This document shows, one piece after another, positions 27,206 to 35,790 of a DNA stretch of 39,435 nt. Position numbers and translations under genes: made by a program. Under the pieces are notes generated by a model that was not told where the DNA came from, ran no database searches, and worked only from the letters and a program-made list of their open reading frames with translations. Source of the stretch: a virus; IMG/VR virus record IMGVR_UViG_3300020221_000044, positions 1 to 39,435 of that record. One strand, 5' to 3'. Position 1 is the first letter of the stretch; each line of letters begins with the position of its first letter.

Positions 27206-28726
27206 ATGGCATACATCGTAAACAAAACAGACGGGTCACAGTTAGTTGTAATCACAGACGGCACCATAGATAATAGCACATCGCTGTTTCTGTTTGGCAA
27301 GAGTTATTCCGGATACGGCGAGTATCTTAATGAAAATTTAGTAAAATTATTAGAAAATTCAGCTGCCACGGCCAGTCCAGCTGCACCATTGCGGGGAGAA
27401 CTTTGGTTTGATACCAATACCAACCAATTGAAAGTGTATGACGGCACTGCGTTCAAGCCCACAGGGGGAGCCAAATCACAATCGGCCGAACCCACAGGAT
27501 TAACACCTGGTGATCTTTGGGTAGACAGCGATGACGAGCAATTATATTTCAGGACGAGTTCAAGCACCTGGCAACTGGTGGGACCAGTATTCACAAAAGG
27601 TCAAACTCTGTCAGGATGGAAGATAGAGACCATCCCCGACAGTTTTGGAAGCAATAGGGTTATCAGCAGCATGTTCAATGGCAACACCAGAGTGGCAATC
27701 TTGAGCACTGCGACTTTCACTCCTGCATCACCACCTACCGGATTCCCAGAAATTTATGCTGGTATAACGATGAGCAGCACATTGGGTGCCACTTTTGCTG
27801 GTACGACTACGACAGCTGCCAACCTAAACACCTCGTCAAGCTCCAATCCATCAGCCACAGTGATAGCCGGCGGCAACATCATGAGAAAAGACGTTTCGCA
27901 GACCATGGCGGGCGTGTTGACGATTTCCTCAGACAGCGGTTTAAGAATTGGTGCAGGCAACGATCTACAACTGACGGTATCAGGTATTGACTCTGTAATT
28001 TCCAACATCTCCCAAGATGGTGACATAGACTTACAGGTCAACAGCGGCGGATCCACGATCTCACCGATCAAGATCGACGCGGCCAATGCCAGAGTGGGTA
28101 TATTCACATCCTCGCCTTCGGTACCATTCGAAGTCACTGGCGACGTAAGAATAGTGGGAAATCTAAGCGTATCTGGGGAATATAACACTACATCTTCGGT
28201 CAATGTGTTGATTGATGACGTGTTCGTGAAATTGAACAACGGCAACGCTTCCAATCTTGACGCGGGCATAATAGTAGAGAGAGATTCTGGAAGAGAAGCA
28301 AAACTTTTTTATAACGCAAGCGCTGGTCATTGGGTAGCAGGCGTAAGCGAGACCGGATCATATTCGCAACTGATAAGGGCAGATGACGCCACTACAGACG
28401 GTAATGCCAACAAAGGAAAAATATTGAAAACAACAGGTGCAGGTAATGTCATAGTAACAAGCATGAATTTAGGCACAGTAGGAACAAATCTATTGGATTC
28501 CGCTACGTCTGTGACAGAATCGCCAAATTTCAGCAGCACCGCCGTGCCATCAAAGGCGCAGGTTACTGAATCTATCACTAGATGGGGAGGCAGTTATATC
28601 AGTGTAGATGGCACGCTTGGAACGCCATTAGGCAACACCATTGCTGGTAGACGCTATGTTGAAACCAGCACGCCAACCAGCGGGCAAGGAAGCAACGGGG
28701 ATCTTTGGTTTGTAAGGGAGCCTTAA
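27206..28726 (+). CDS. Tail-fibre-like structural protein, paralogue 2
   Basis: The 506-residue product starts with the same attachment-type domain as the products at 20590 and 31282: VNKTDGSQLVVITDGT, LFLFGKSYSGYGEYLNENL, LRGELWFDTNTNQLKVYDG, GDLWVDSDDEQLYF. The central part is fibre-like (RVGIFTSSPSVPFEVTGDVR, GDVRIVGNLSVSGEY, VFVKLNNGNASNLDAGIIVE). It ends in GQGSNGDLWFVREP, another LWF strand, with no autoprocessing domain. It is the first plus-strand gene after the minus-strand island, and the next gene starts 4 nt after its stop. Structural fibre role is well supported; receptor specificity cannot be read. Confidence 0.75.
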   Translation: MAYIVNKTDGSQLVVITDGTIDNSTSLFLFGKSYSGYGEYLNENLVKLLENSAATASPAAPLRGELWFDTNTNQLKVYDGTAFKPTGGAKSQSAEPTGLTPGDLWVDSDDEQLYFRTSSSTWQLVGPVFTKGQTLSGWKIETIPDSFGSNRVISSMFNGNTRVAILSTATFTPASPPTGFPEIYAGITMSSTLGATFAGTTTTAANLNTSSSSNPSATVIAGGNIMRKDVSQTMAGVLTISSDSGLRIGAGNDLQLTVSGIDSVISNISQDGDIDLQVNSGGSTISPIKIDAANARVGIFTSSPSVPFEVTGDVRIVGNLSVSGEYNTTSSVNVLIDDVFVKLNNGNASNLDAGIIVERDSGREAKLFYNASAGHWVAGVSETGSYSQLIRADDATTDGNANKGKILKTTGAGNVIVTSMNLGTVGTNLLDSATSVTESPNFSSTAVPSKAQVTESITRWGGSYISVDGTLGTPLGNTIAGRRYVETSTPTSGQGSNGDLWFVREP

Positions 28727-28730
28727 TTCC

Positions 28731-30236
28731 ATGCCTTACTCAGTATCAAGCACACCAACAGAAGACACATACACATTCACCTATGATGGATTAAAATGGA
28801 CTGCCACCATACCCGCGGGAGCCCAGTTCCTACAAATATTTTTGTGGGGAGGTGGTGGCGGAGGTGGGTCGCAGGAGACTTCTGGCTCCAGCGGAGTGGG
28901 CGCAGGCGGAGTCTACACACTACACAACACCATTGATTTGCGACCTCGCGTGGGAGAGATAATCACGCTGGCAGTGGGTGGAGGTGGCGGAGGTGGATCC
29001 AGCGGTGGAGGCGCAGCGGGTGGTTTCAATGGCAAAAGTTTAACAGGATTTTCAGGCGGCGAGGGTGGTAACTCGGGACCCAGTGGATCGTCCGGCTCTG
29101 GTGGCGGCGGTGGTGGGGCAACAATTATACGTTTCGACAGCACCAATATCGCGATAGCAGCAGGTGGTGGCGCGGGTGCCGGTGGGGGTTCAAGCAGCCA
29201 AGGCGCGTCAGGCATCACAACCAATGATCCCACAGCTGGCTCTCCATTGACCAGGGGGGAAAACGGCACACCTCACAACGGTGACGGTGGAGGTGGAGGC
29301 GGTGGCGGAGGTGGACTTGCTGGAGGCAAGGGCGGAGACAGTAATGACAACGACGTCGGTGGCACGGGAGGGTTCTCGGGCACATCTCTAGTTCCAGCTG
29401 GAGGCAGCACCACGGTTGCCACTGGCCAAAATCCCGCGGGTACGTCGGGTGGCGCTGGGCGTGGTGGAAATCAAGGAAACGCTGGCACGAATGGCAAGGC
29501 AATTTTAGTGTTTACGGTAAGTGCAAAGACCAAAGTAAAAATTGATAATGCATGGAAAACCATCACACAGATCAAATTCAAAAGGGACGGCATATGGAAG
29601 GATATTAGGGCTGCCTATGTGAAAATAAATGGAGTATGGAAAGCTGTGTTCAACAAAGGATTGAATTGGCAATCTACCACAGCAGGTTTTGGAGACTCCA
29701 CAGGCAATCCATATTCAGGCACTCCAGGCAATCCCCCACCTCCTGCAAGTGGTGGTGGAGGTGGTGGTGGTGGATGCAAAATTATTTGTACCAAGTTGTA
29801 TGAATTGGGCTATCTATCAGAAGATATTTACAAAGCAGATCAGCTATTCGGAAAATGGCTGCGTCAGTCAGATCCCCATGCCTACTATGGTTATTTGAAA
29901 TGGGCCAGGGTGGTGGTCGACTGGATGAGCAGCGAAGGACCTCAATGTATGTTCTGGATAAAAGACAAGACAGTGCGGAACCAAAAACAAAAAGAGATGG
30001 CAACCAGATGGGCCAGGAGAATAGCCACTCCATGGGCTGAACATATGGCCTACAAGATGGGTGTATTAAGACAGGACAATAGGGCCGGCAGATGGATAAT
30101 GAACATAGGTATCACAGTCAGCAGATTGTTGGGCAGATTCGTTAAACACACCGATCAGCCTTCCAAGAATGTTGCGATAGGTTATGCCATGTGGGCAATG
30201 TTTGGATTGTTATACATGATAGCAGGAGTGAAATAA
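28731..30236 (+). CDS. Glycine-rich tail fibre / adhesin with C-terminal ICT module
   Basis: The 501-residue protein begins with a beta strand (WTATIPAGAQFLQIFLWG), then about 220 residues dominated by glycine runs, as in the polyglycine-sandwich tips of T4-like adhesins and other glycine-rich fibre domains. Residues about 268-313 contain repeated W-K strands (DNAWKTI, DGIWKDI, NGVWKAV), a repeat common in phage receptor-binding proteins. A Pro/Gly linker (about 333-348) leads to a helical C-terminal module (349-501) starting CKIICTKLYELGYLSEDIY, which is shared with the next protein. Its tail ends in a hydrophobic stretch (YAMWAMFGLLYMIAGVK). AAGGGAG lies 10 nt upstream of the ATG. It probably contacts the host surface. 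Confidence 0.7.
   Translation: MPYSVSSTPTEDTYTFTYDGLKWTATIPAGAQFLQIFLWGGGGGGGSQETSGSSGVGAGGVYTLHNTIDLRPRVGEIITLAVGGGGGGGSSGGGAAGGFNGKSLTGFSGGEGGNSGPSGSSGSGGGGGGATIIRFDSTNIAIAAGGGAGAGGGSSSQGASGITTNDPTAGSPLTRGENGTPHNGDGGGGGGGGGGLAGGKGGDSNDNDVGGTGGFSGTSLVPAGGSTTVATGQNPAGTSGGAGRGGNQGNAGTNGKAILVFTVSAKTKVKIDNAWKTITQIKFKRDGIWKDIRAAYVKINGVWKAVFNKGLNWQSTTAGFGDSTGNPYSGTPGNPPPPASGGGGGGGGCKIICTKLYELGYLSEDIYKADQLFGKWLRQSDPHAYYGYLKWARVVVDWMSSEGPQCMFWIKDKTVRNQKQKEMATRWARRIATPWAEHMAYKMGVLRQDNRAGRWIMNIGITVSRLLGRFVKHTDQPSKNVAIGYAMWAMFGLLYMIAGVK
29287..29340 (+). repeat. GGN-rich low-complexity tract inside the adhesin gene
   Basis: A run of GGT/GGA/GGC codons encodes one of several poly-glycine stretches; others lie near 28849-28870, 28976-29010, 29100-29120 and 29749-29773. 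Such tracts are prone to slippage and recombination, a plausible way for a receptor-binding tip to vary. Confidence 0.7.
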
Positions 30237-31078
30237 TGGGAATAAGCGTTGAAGAATATTTGGCAAAGAAACAGGCATGCGAAGATTGCATCACGCACGG
30301 TGATGAGGATCACTGCAAAACAACCTTGCTCAGCAGGGAGGACAACTGTTTGATATACAACATGGTATGGGCGTACCACATACCAAACCGCGAAAAGCAT
30401 GTATCATTCACTCGAGATGAGCAAAACAGAATGTCAACGGCCGCTATGGCAGAGGCACATCTGTTCATGGCATTGCGAGACAAGCTCAAAGAGAGCATAG
30501 TTGTGGAATATTACCAAAGAGCGCAAAGCATAGTGACGCAGATAAAAGGCATTCACCAGAATGATCGCTTGATCTGGGCAGGATATTACAATAGATTCAT
30601 GCCAAAGATATTACAACATCTGAGAGCTGGACGCGATTCTGATGCCATGGCGGAAATTTGGTTAATGGTGGAGACTCTGGAATACACCAATGGAAGAGTC
30701 ATATGCACCTGGCTCAAAAACAATGGCCTGTTCTCAGCAGAAGATCTTGCAATTGACACCCAATTCAGTGTAAAATATTTGAGTGACAGCACCAAAATAG
30801 GTTATTGGTTGTGGGCCTGTCCTATGGTGGCATTTATGGAAAAGCACTGCAAAAGAAAGACCAATTCTTGGCTGGTACGAGCAGTCAGGATACTGGCTCA
30901 ATCAAGAGCAGACGAGATAGCCTACCAGGTGGGCAAAAAGACTAAAGGCAACATCATGGGGAAAACAGTGAGAATACTAGGAGAGGGCGCCTGCTTCATG
31001 CTGGGTACCCTGGCTAGGCCCTTTTTGGGAAAAAAATTTAACAATTGGCTCAATATCTACGCCGCAAAACAAGGATAA
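30236..31078 (+). CDS. Protein sharing the adhesin C-terminal module; uncharacterised
   Basis: The ATG at 30236 overlaps the adhesin stop (TAATG) and has AGGAG 8 nt upstream, so this start is firm; it gives 280 residues. The N-terminus is Cys/His-rich (ACEDCITHGDEDHCKTT), possibly metal-binding. Residues about 156-262 align by eye with the C-terminal module of the adhesin: VICTWLKNNGLFSAEDLAID against IICTKLYELGYLSEDIYKAD, then W-A-x-x-V-x-x-M and a basic A-x-x-x-A-Y-x-x-G helix. The genes are translationally coupled, so the two products probably interact or are assembled together, perhaps as adhesin and chaperone or as paired fibre-tip subunits. That is inference; no named family is recognised. 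Confidence 0.55.
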   Translation: MGISVEEYLAKKQACEDCITHGDEDHCKTTLLSREDNCLIYNMVWAYHIPNREKHVSFTRDEQNRMSTAAMAEAHLFMALRDKLKESIVVEYYQRAQSIVTQIKGIHQNDRLIWAGYYNRFMPKILQHLRAGRDSDAMAEIWLMVETLEYTNGRVICTWLKNNGLFSAEDLAIDTQFSVKYLSDSTKIGYWLWACPMVAFMEKHCKRKTNSWLVRAVRILAQSRADEIAYQVGKKTKGNIMGKTVRILGEGACFMLGTLARPFLGKKFNNWLNIYAAKQG

Positions 31079-31097
31079 TTAATAAGGAGAAATAAAA

Positions 31098-31277
31098 ATG
31101 GCCATCACGAAACAACAAGTAGCTGACTATATCAACGCAAATTATCAAAGCAGTTTGACTGCTGATGATCTTGTGAAAATTGATCAGGCATTGACACCTG
31201 AATTGGCAGCTATCTTGATCAAGCTACTGGGAGATGTTAGCTTTTTGGTGCATGTAAGGGACAACGAAAGCAATTAA
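31098..31277 (+). CDS. Small conserved-looking protein, 59 residues
   Basis: A short reading frame (MAITKQQVADYINANYQSS...) has a very strong ribosome site, AAGGAG at 31084-31089, 8 nt before the ATG. The product is acidic and mostly helical, ending FLVHVRDNESN. It fills most of the gap between the gene at 30236 and the third fibre paralogue, which begins 4 nt after its stop. Its strong translation signal and snug fit argue it is real. Possible roles are a virion decoration protein or a fibre chaperone; nothing in the sequence decides. Confidence 0.65.
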   Translation: MAITKQQVADYINANYQSSLTADDLVKIDQALTPELAAILIKLLGDVSFLVHVRDNESN

Positions 31278-31281
31278 AAAT

Positions 31282-32895
31282 ATGTCTTACACCATAAACA
31301 AGACCGACGGGACCAAACTAGTTGTGCTGAAGGATGGCACAGTCAATATCACAAGCACCGATATCGCATTGTTTGGCAGAGGCTATGCGGGTTTTGGTGA
31401 AAGGCTTAATGAAAACTTTGTAAAGGTATTAGAAAATTTTGCCAACACGACACCACCTCCGAGAAAAATCAAAGGACAGCTCTGGTATGACGCACTGACC
31501 AATCAAATCAAAGTTTGGAACGGAAAAACATTCAAACCCGTGGGCAGCAGCACAGTGGGTGCGACCAGACCCACCAACATCAATGCTGGAGACATGTGGT
31601 TCGACACAGGCAATGGTCAGTTGTATGTGTATTCGGGAACGGGATGGCAGCTGATCGGACCAACCACAGTGTCGGGAACTGGAGTCACCCAGGTGGTCCC
31701 AGACAGTGTGCGTGACAACGTGGGAGTTTTTAAATCTTTTTTAAAATTATTAGTTGACGATCAAATCGTAGCCATAGTTGCTAGGGAACAGTTCACTCCA
31801 CTGACCGCAATCACGGGATTCACCACAATCCAAAAAGGCATAACCATGAACTCCACCAGCATAGCGGGAGCCAAATTCGTTGGAACCGCAACCAATTCAG
31901 AACTGTTTGGTGGATTATCAGTCAATGATTTTTTAAAATCCAGCGAAGCAGAAACCACGAACTATCAATTTACCGTAGCTTCTGATGACGGCTTGCTGGT
32001 AGGAAATAGCTCAGATGCATTGTTGGGAATCACAGGCGGCAACAACGTGCTTTTAAAAAATAACACTGTTGGTGGAAACATATTATTCAAAGTGAATAAG
32101 AGCGGTGATGATGTCACTGCGATGTCCATAAGCGGATTGACTGGCCATGTCAGCGTGCCTAACCTCACAGTGGCTGGCACACTGACAGTCACAGGAACTC
32201 AGGTGATCTTGGAGACACAGACACTGTCCATAGAAGACAATATAATAGAATTGAACAGAAATATTTCCACTGCTGCTGCCATGCCAAATTATTCTGGATT
32301 GAAAGTAAAAAGGAGTGATGTTGCAGGTGGCACTAATGAGAATTTATATTGGGTTTGGGATGAAACTTTTGCAGATGACGGCACTACACTTCACGGTAAT
32401 GCCGGTGGAGCATGGACCGCTTTCAGAGATCAAGGTGAGATTGCCTCTCCCATTTTGGTGGACATCAGGGCCAATGTGGTTCATGCGACTTCTACTGCAG
32501 CCCAGTATGCTGATATAGCAGAGCGTTATGCCACAGACGTGCCGCTGGAATCAGGTGATGTGGTGATATTGGGCGGGTCAAAAGAGATAACAAAATGCAA
32601 TCAGGAATTGGATCACAGAGTTTTTGGGGTAGTGTCTGAAAATCCAGCGTTTTTAATGAACAAGGATGCTGGTAATAACGACAGCCATCCCATGATTGCC
32701 CTCAAAGGTAGGGCCAGGGTGAAGGTTATTGGAAGCGGTATGGCAGGAGATCGCATCGTGTCCAGTCATATTCCTGGTGTTGCCAGGGTGGCTGTGCTTA
32801 ATGAATGCACTGCATTTAACGTGCTGGGTAGGCTGCTCAGTGATAAATATAATGCGCTATTAAGTTTAACAGAATGTGTAATAGGAGTCAAATAG
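31282..32895 (+). CDS. Tail-fibre protein paralogue 3, with C-terminal processing-type domain
   Basis: The 537-residue protein carries the shared N-terminal block (INKTDGTKLVVLKDGTVN, TDIALFGRGYAGFGERLNEN, KGQLWYDALTNQIKVW, GDMWFDTGNGQLYVY). A middle region VAGTLTVTGTQ then SIEDNIIELNRN is a fibre-shaft motif. The C-terminal about 130 residues (YADIAERYATDVPLESGDVV, VFGVVSENPAFLMN, LKGRARVKVIGSGMAGDRIV) resemble the C-terminal domains of marine phage fibres and the autoproteolytic peptidase G2/IMC-type chaperone domains of tailspikes. Cleavage itself is not shown. Only this paralogue has the domain. The next gene starts 1 nt after the stop. Confidence 0.75.
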   Translation: MSYTINKTDGTKLVVLKDGTVNITSTDIALFGRGYAGFGERLNENFVKVLENFANTTPPPRKIKGQLWYDALTNQIKVWNGKTFKPVGSSTVGATRPTNINAGDMWFDTGNGQLYVYSGTGWQLIGPTTVSGTGVTQVVPDSVRDNVGVFKSFLKLLVDDQIVAIVAREQFTPLTAITGFTTIQKGITMNSTSIAGAKFVGTATNSELFGGLSVNDFLKSSEAETTNYQFTVASDDGLLVGNSSDALLGITGGNNVLLKNNTVGGNILFKVNKSGDDVTAMSISGLTGHVSVPNLTVAGTLTVTGTQVILETQTLSIEDNIIELNRNISTAAAMPNYSGLKVKRSDVAGGTNENLYWVWDETFADDGTTLHGNAGGAWTAFRDQGEIASPILVDIRANVVHATSTAAQYADIAERYATDVPLESGDVVILGGSKEITKCNQELDHRVFGVVSENPAFLMNKDAGNNDSHPMIALKGRARVKVIGSGMAGDRIVSSHIPGVARVAVLNECTAFNVLGRLLSDKYNALLSLTECVIGVK

Positions 32896-32896
32896 T

Positions 32897-33865
32897 ATGA
32901 GTTATGTGGCCGGTGATAAGATACTAGATCAAGAGTATAATAATTTTTTAAACAGTTCAGGTGCAGTTAAAGGAATCAACTACACATTTGGCACAGGAGC
33001 CCTTCAACATGGATTGGGGCAGACAGAATTGAGTTCAGTAACGGTAGGAGACACTATCACAGCCTCCCAATGGAACTCATTGTTTTCAGCCATGGACAAC
33101 GTGGCCAATCATGCCAATGACACTTTGACATCAACAGAGGCTAAATCAGCAGGAGATGTTATCGCTGTCAAAGCAGCTCTAGAGGCCGACCTAACGACAC
33201 TGGCAGCATCAGTGGCGAATGGATGTCCCAATGCCACAGCACTGAGCACGTCAGCAGCTCTGCAAACTTCAGCATCCGGCACCAGATATATAGGATCACA
33301 CGTAGTGGAACATTCTATCACATTCACCAATGCCAATCAGGCACGTTTTTTCTTCAACGCAGGCGGCAAGATACAGATCAACATCACTAGAACCGGCAAT
33401 GGCGGATCATCAGCTACATCCAAAGACGACTCAGTGGACCAATTGATCTCAGCACTGGGAGATTTCCGATTGAAATCACAGAATTCCTCAAGATCAGGCA
33501 CAGGAGAGACACTCACTGAGGATGGAACCAACGTTGGTTTCTACGAACTGACAACATCATATCAGACCATTATAGAATTAACACAAGATTCAGGCACATA
33601 CACCACCATGTTTTTCAAAGTGGAAGCCAAAGCCGATGCAGCAGCAGGTTCCGCCTCTGTGGTGACCATCAGGACTTCTATAGTGGATCCAGATTCAGGT
33701 GATAGCGAATTCACCGCTGGTAACACATCAGGTGTGGATCAATATGCCAACTTCATTGGCACAACCAACGTGGTACTGAAGACTGTGAATCCAACCACAG
33801 CAGAAGGTCTTGCCACGGTGTACACGCCAGACTCCACTGCAGTAGTATCAAATACCACGACATAA
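32897..33865 (+). CDS. Uncharacterised tail/fibre structural protein
   Basis: The 322-residue product has AGGAG 9 nt before its ATG. It begins MSYVAGDKILDQEYNNFLNS, followed by GTGALQHGLGQTEL and VTVGDTITASQWNSLFSAMD, an N-terminus that recurs, as I recall, in virion proteins of marine myoviruses. A helical Ala-rich middle (about 70-125) precedes a beta-rich, jelly-roll-like C-terminus (VVEHSITFTNANQARFFFNA, FKVEAKAD, VVTIRTSIVDPDSGD). No enzyme motif is present. It closes the plus-strand structural block, since a promoter and accessory genes follow. Virion role is inferred from position and fold. Confidence 0.6.
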   Translation: MSYVAGDKILDQEYNNFLNSSGAVKGINYTFGTGALQHGLGQTELSSVTVGDTITASQWNSLFSAMDNVANHANDTLTSTEAKSAGDVIAVKAALEADLTTLAASVANGCPNATALSTSAALQTSASGTRYIGSHVVEHSITFTNANQARFFFNAGGKIQINITRTGNGGSSATSKDDSVDQLISALGDFRLKSQNSSRSGTGETLTEDGTNVGFYELTTSYQTIIELTQDSGTYTTMFFKVEAKADAAAGSASVVTIRTSIVDPDSGDSEFTAGNTSGVDQYANFIGTTNVVLKTVNPTTAEGLATVYTPDSTAVVSNTTT

Positions 33866-33880
33866 AAACTTTTTACCAGC

Positions 33881-33909
33881 TTGATTTTTTCCATAATTAG
33901 CTGTACAAT
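33881..33909 (+). promoter_or_regulatory. Sigma70 promoter TTGATT-17-TACAAT for the second accessory cassette
   Basis: TTGATT (33881-33886) and TACAAT (33904-33909) are 17 nt apart. Six bases separate the -10 from the ATG at 33916, the same geometry as the minus-strand island promoter, so this mRNA is also predicted to begin on the start codon. No Shine-Dalgarno precedes that ATG. Confidence 0.7.
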
Positions 33910-33915
33910 ACAGAT

Positions 33916-34230
33916 ATGGATATTAAATCTTTGCGTGACCGATCTGACCTCAGCTTTGATATCGCTGTTGCCAAGAAGAATGCACTGGAACGAGCAAAAT
34001 CTCGTCAGATCGTAGCATACAACAATCATCTTTTTCATGCTGACGCCGACACCATTAATATTGTCAGTGTATTAAAACAACAGCACGACAGATTTTTCAT
34101 ACTGGATACCAATGATAATCCTTGCGAGATCACTGATCCACAAGGATTCTTAGATGTCTTGATACAGCGCAATCAAGAAGCACTCAATGAATATCATCAG
34201 TTGCACCAGCGATTGAAGAAAAAAATATAA
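33916..34230 (+). CDS. Small DUF4376-like protein (fibre-assembly type)
   Basis: The 104-residue protein has a helical N-terminus (AVAKKNALERAKSRQIVAYN), a short strand NHLFHADADTINIVSVLKQ, then FFILDTNDNPCEITDPQGFL and a final helix with LHQRLKKKI. This matches the layout of DUF4376 proteins, often found C-terminal to or beside tail-fibre and fibre-assembly proteins: helix, 'natural-substrate' strand, then a residue-counting helix ending in basic residues. It starts the second accessory cassette, and the glycosyltransferase follows after 2 nt. The similarity is recognised by pattern only and is moderate. A role linking fibres and the following enzymes is possible. Confidence 0.45.
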   Translation: MDIKSLRDRSDLSFDIAVAKKNALERAKSRQIVAYNNHLFHADADTINIVSVLKQQHDRFFILDTNDNPCEITDPQGFLDVLIQRNQEALNEYHQLHQRLKKKI

Positions 34231-34232
34231 AA

Positions 34233-34991
34233 ATGTCAGTGGGAGCATTAATCTACTGTTTCGATTCGGATCAATTGCAATATCATCGCGTTGCTAATTT
34301 TTGCATACGTCAGGTCAAAAGAAATCTAGGGCTGCCTGTCACAGTGGTGACCAATGAGGCCACGAGAAAAAACATACAGGAAGCAGATCGATTAGTACTT
34401 GTGGAAAATGCCCGAGGCAATAAGCGTTATTACAAGAACAGACCCATCCCATGGTACAATCTAGAGAGGGCCATGGCCTATGATCATTCTCCGTATGATA
34501 CCACCATACTTTTGGACGCTGATTATTTTGTCTATACCGGCAACTTATTATCATTCACTAACAGCAAATATGATTTTGTGTTGCATGATCGTGTGCATGA
34601 TCTCACCAACAGGGGGAGTTTCCTCTATGAGACAAAGAGCATGATACCCTTGGTATGGGCCACAGTGACTATCTTCAAGAAAACTTCCTTCTCCAGGAAA
34701 ATTTTTGATCTGATACAGCACATACAGCAGCATTATGATTATTTCTGTAACCTGTACAGGATAGAGTTTCGTAATTTTAGGAATGATTACGCCTTTGCAA
34801 TGGCGTTGCATCAGCTGAACGGATTCACAAAACAGTATTTCATACCATCCGCCATGGCCATGTTGCCCATGGACACGCAAATTTTAAAGATAGACGAGAC
34901 GGGATTGATATTCAAACACGACAAATATATGAATTTGATCTCGGATCAGGATGTGCATGTGCTTAACAAGGAGATACCTTTCAATGTCTAA
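34233..34991 (+). CDS. Glycosyltransferase-like protein (GT-A fold)
   Basis: The 252-residue product has a first strand GALIYCFDSDQLQYHRVANF and a donor-site strand with D95-A96-D97 in TTILLDADYFVY, the DxD motif of metal-dependent GT-A transferases. RPIPWYNLERAMAY upstream fits a loop that contacts the nucleotide. The rest (NDYAFAMALHQLNGF, YFIPSAMAMLPMDTQ) has the helix and strand pattern of these enzymes. Products of this type occur in marine T4-like phages without known substrate. It ends 8 nt inside the next gene, so the two are coupled. The call is supported by the motif and fold, not by a known family name. Confidence 0.65.
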   Translation: MSVGALIYCFDSDQLQYHRVANFCIRQVKRNLGLPVTVVTNEATRKNIQEADRLVLVENARGNKRYYKNRPIPWYNLERAMAYDHSPYDTTILLDADYFVYTGNLLSFTNSKYDFVLHDRVHDLTNRGSFLYETKSMIPLVWATVTIFKKTSFSRKIFDLIQHIQQHYDYFCNLYRIEFRNFRNDYAFAMALHQLNGFTKQYFIPSAMAMLPMDTQILKIDETGLIFKHDKYMNLISDQDVHVLNKEIPFNV

Positions 34992-35790
34992 GGGTTTTCT
35001 CTGGTTCGCCCAGAACAATGACAGCACAGATTATGCCAAACTGAGTGTCGCCCTGGCAAGATCAATCAAGAAAAATTGCAAGATTAATAATGTTTGCGTG
35101 ATTGTGGACGAGCATACAAAGATACAGAGCGAATATGTGGACTCGGTGATTGTTTTGAAACAGGATCACAGCCAAGATCAATCATTGAAATTTGCCAACG
35201 AACACAAAGCATTCAAACTATCACCATTCACCCATACCATAAAATTAGAAGCAGACATGCTGTTCACGCACAATGTCGACTGGTGGTGGAATCATCTGTG
35301 TCAGCATGACCTTGTGTTTGCCGTGAACTGTAGGAACTATCAAGACCAGATAATTAAAAAAACTCCTTATAGGAAATTGTTCCATCAAAATAATCTACCA
35401 GATGTTTACAACGGACTGACCTATTTTAGGCGCAGTGAAAGAGCCATGCAATTTTTTAAATTGTGCAAAGCCATTACTGATAATTGGACGCAGGTTCAGA
35501 ATGGGCTATTAATAAATTGCCATGAGCAATATCCCTCAACGGACATTGTGTATTCCCTCGCCTACAGGATCATGGATCCTCTCCAAATGCACTTGATAGA
35601 TTATCCGTGGTTTAAATTCATACATGGCAAGCCTGAAATAAATGGTGTGGCGAATGCTGTAGATCAATACAATTATCTCAATCCAGTTTTCATGGATGAC
35701 AGAATGTATGTGGGAGGACGTAGGTTCGACCGCATTTGGCATTACCATGATAAAAAAATGATAGATATTTTTCATGACAGAATTTTTTAA
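34984..35790 (+). CDS. Glycosyltransferase-like protein
   Basis: AAGGAG at 34968-34973 sets the start at 34984 (268 residues) rather than an in-frame ATG 33 nt upstream. MSKGFLWFAQNNDSTDYAKL begins the fold. E89-A90-D91 in IKLEADMLF occupies the DxD position of GT-A enzymes (an ExD variant). Later parts (DVYNGLTYFRRSERAMQFF, STDIVYSLAYRI) follow the family's pattern of a Gly-containing acceptor loop and Asp. A C-terminal IWHYHDKKMIDIFHD supplies histidines that could bind metal. The next small gene overlaps by 17 nt. A pair of coupled transferases suggests sequential sugar addition. Confidence 0.6.
   Translation: MSKGFLWFAQNNDSTDYAKLSVALARSIKKNCKINNVCVIVDEHTKIQSEYVDSVIVLKQDHSQDQSLKFANEHKAFKLSPFTHTIKLEADMLFTHNVDWWWNHLCQHDLVFAVNCRNYQDQIIKKTPYRKLFHQNNLPDVYNGLTYFRRSERAMQFFKLCKAITDNWTQVQNGLLINCHEQYPSTDIVYSLAYRIMDPLQMHLIDYPWFKFIHGKPEINGVANAVDQYNYLNPVFMDDRMYVGGRRFDRIWHYHDKKMIDIFHDRIF

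Noticed and set aside
28913-29269. Proline-rich 118-residue minus-strand frame
   Set aside because: It is the direct reverse complement of the poly-glycine tract of the adhesin; the proline runs are GGN codons read backwards.
33866-33880. Rho-independent terminator after the structural block
   Set aside because: There is a T-rich stretch but no stable GC-containing stem before it.
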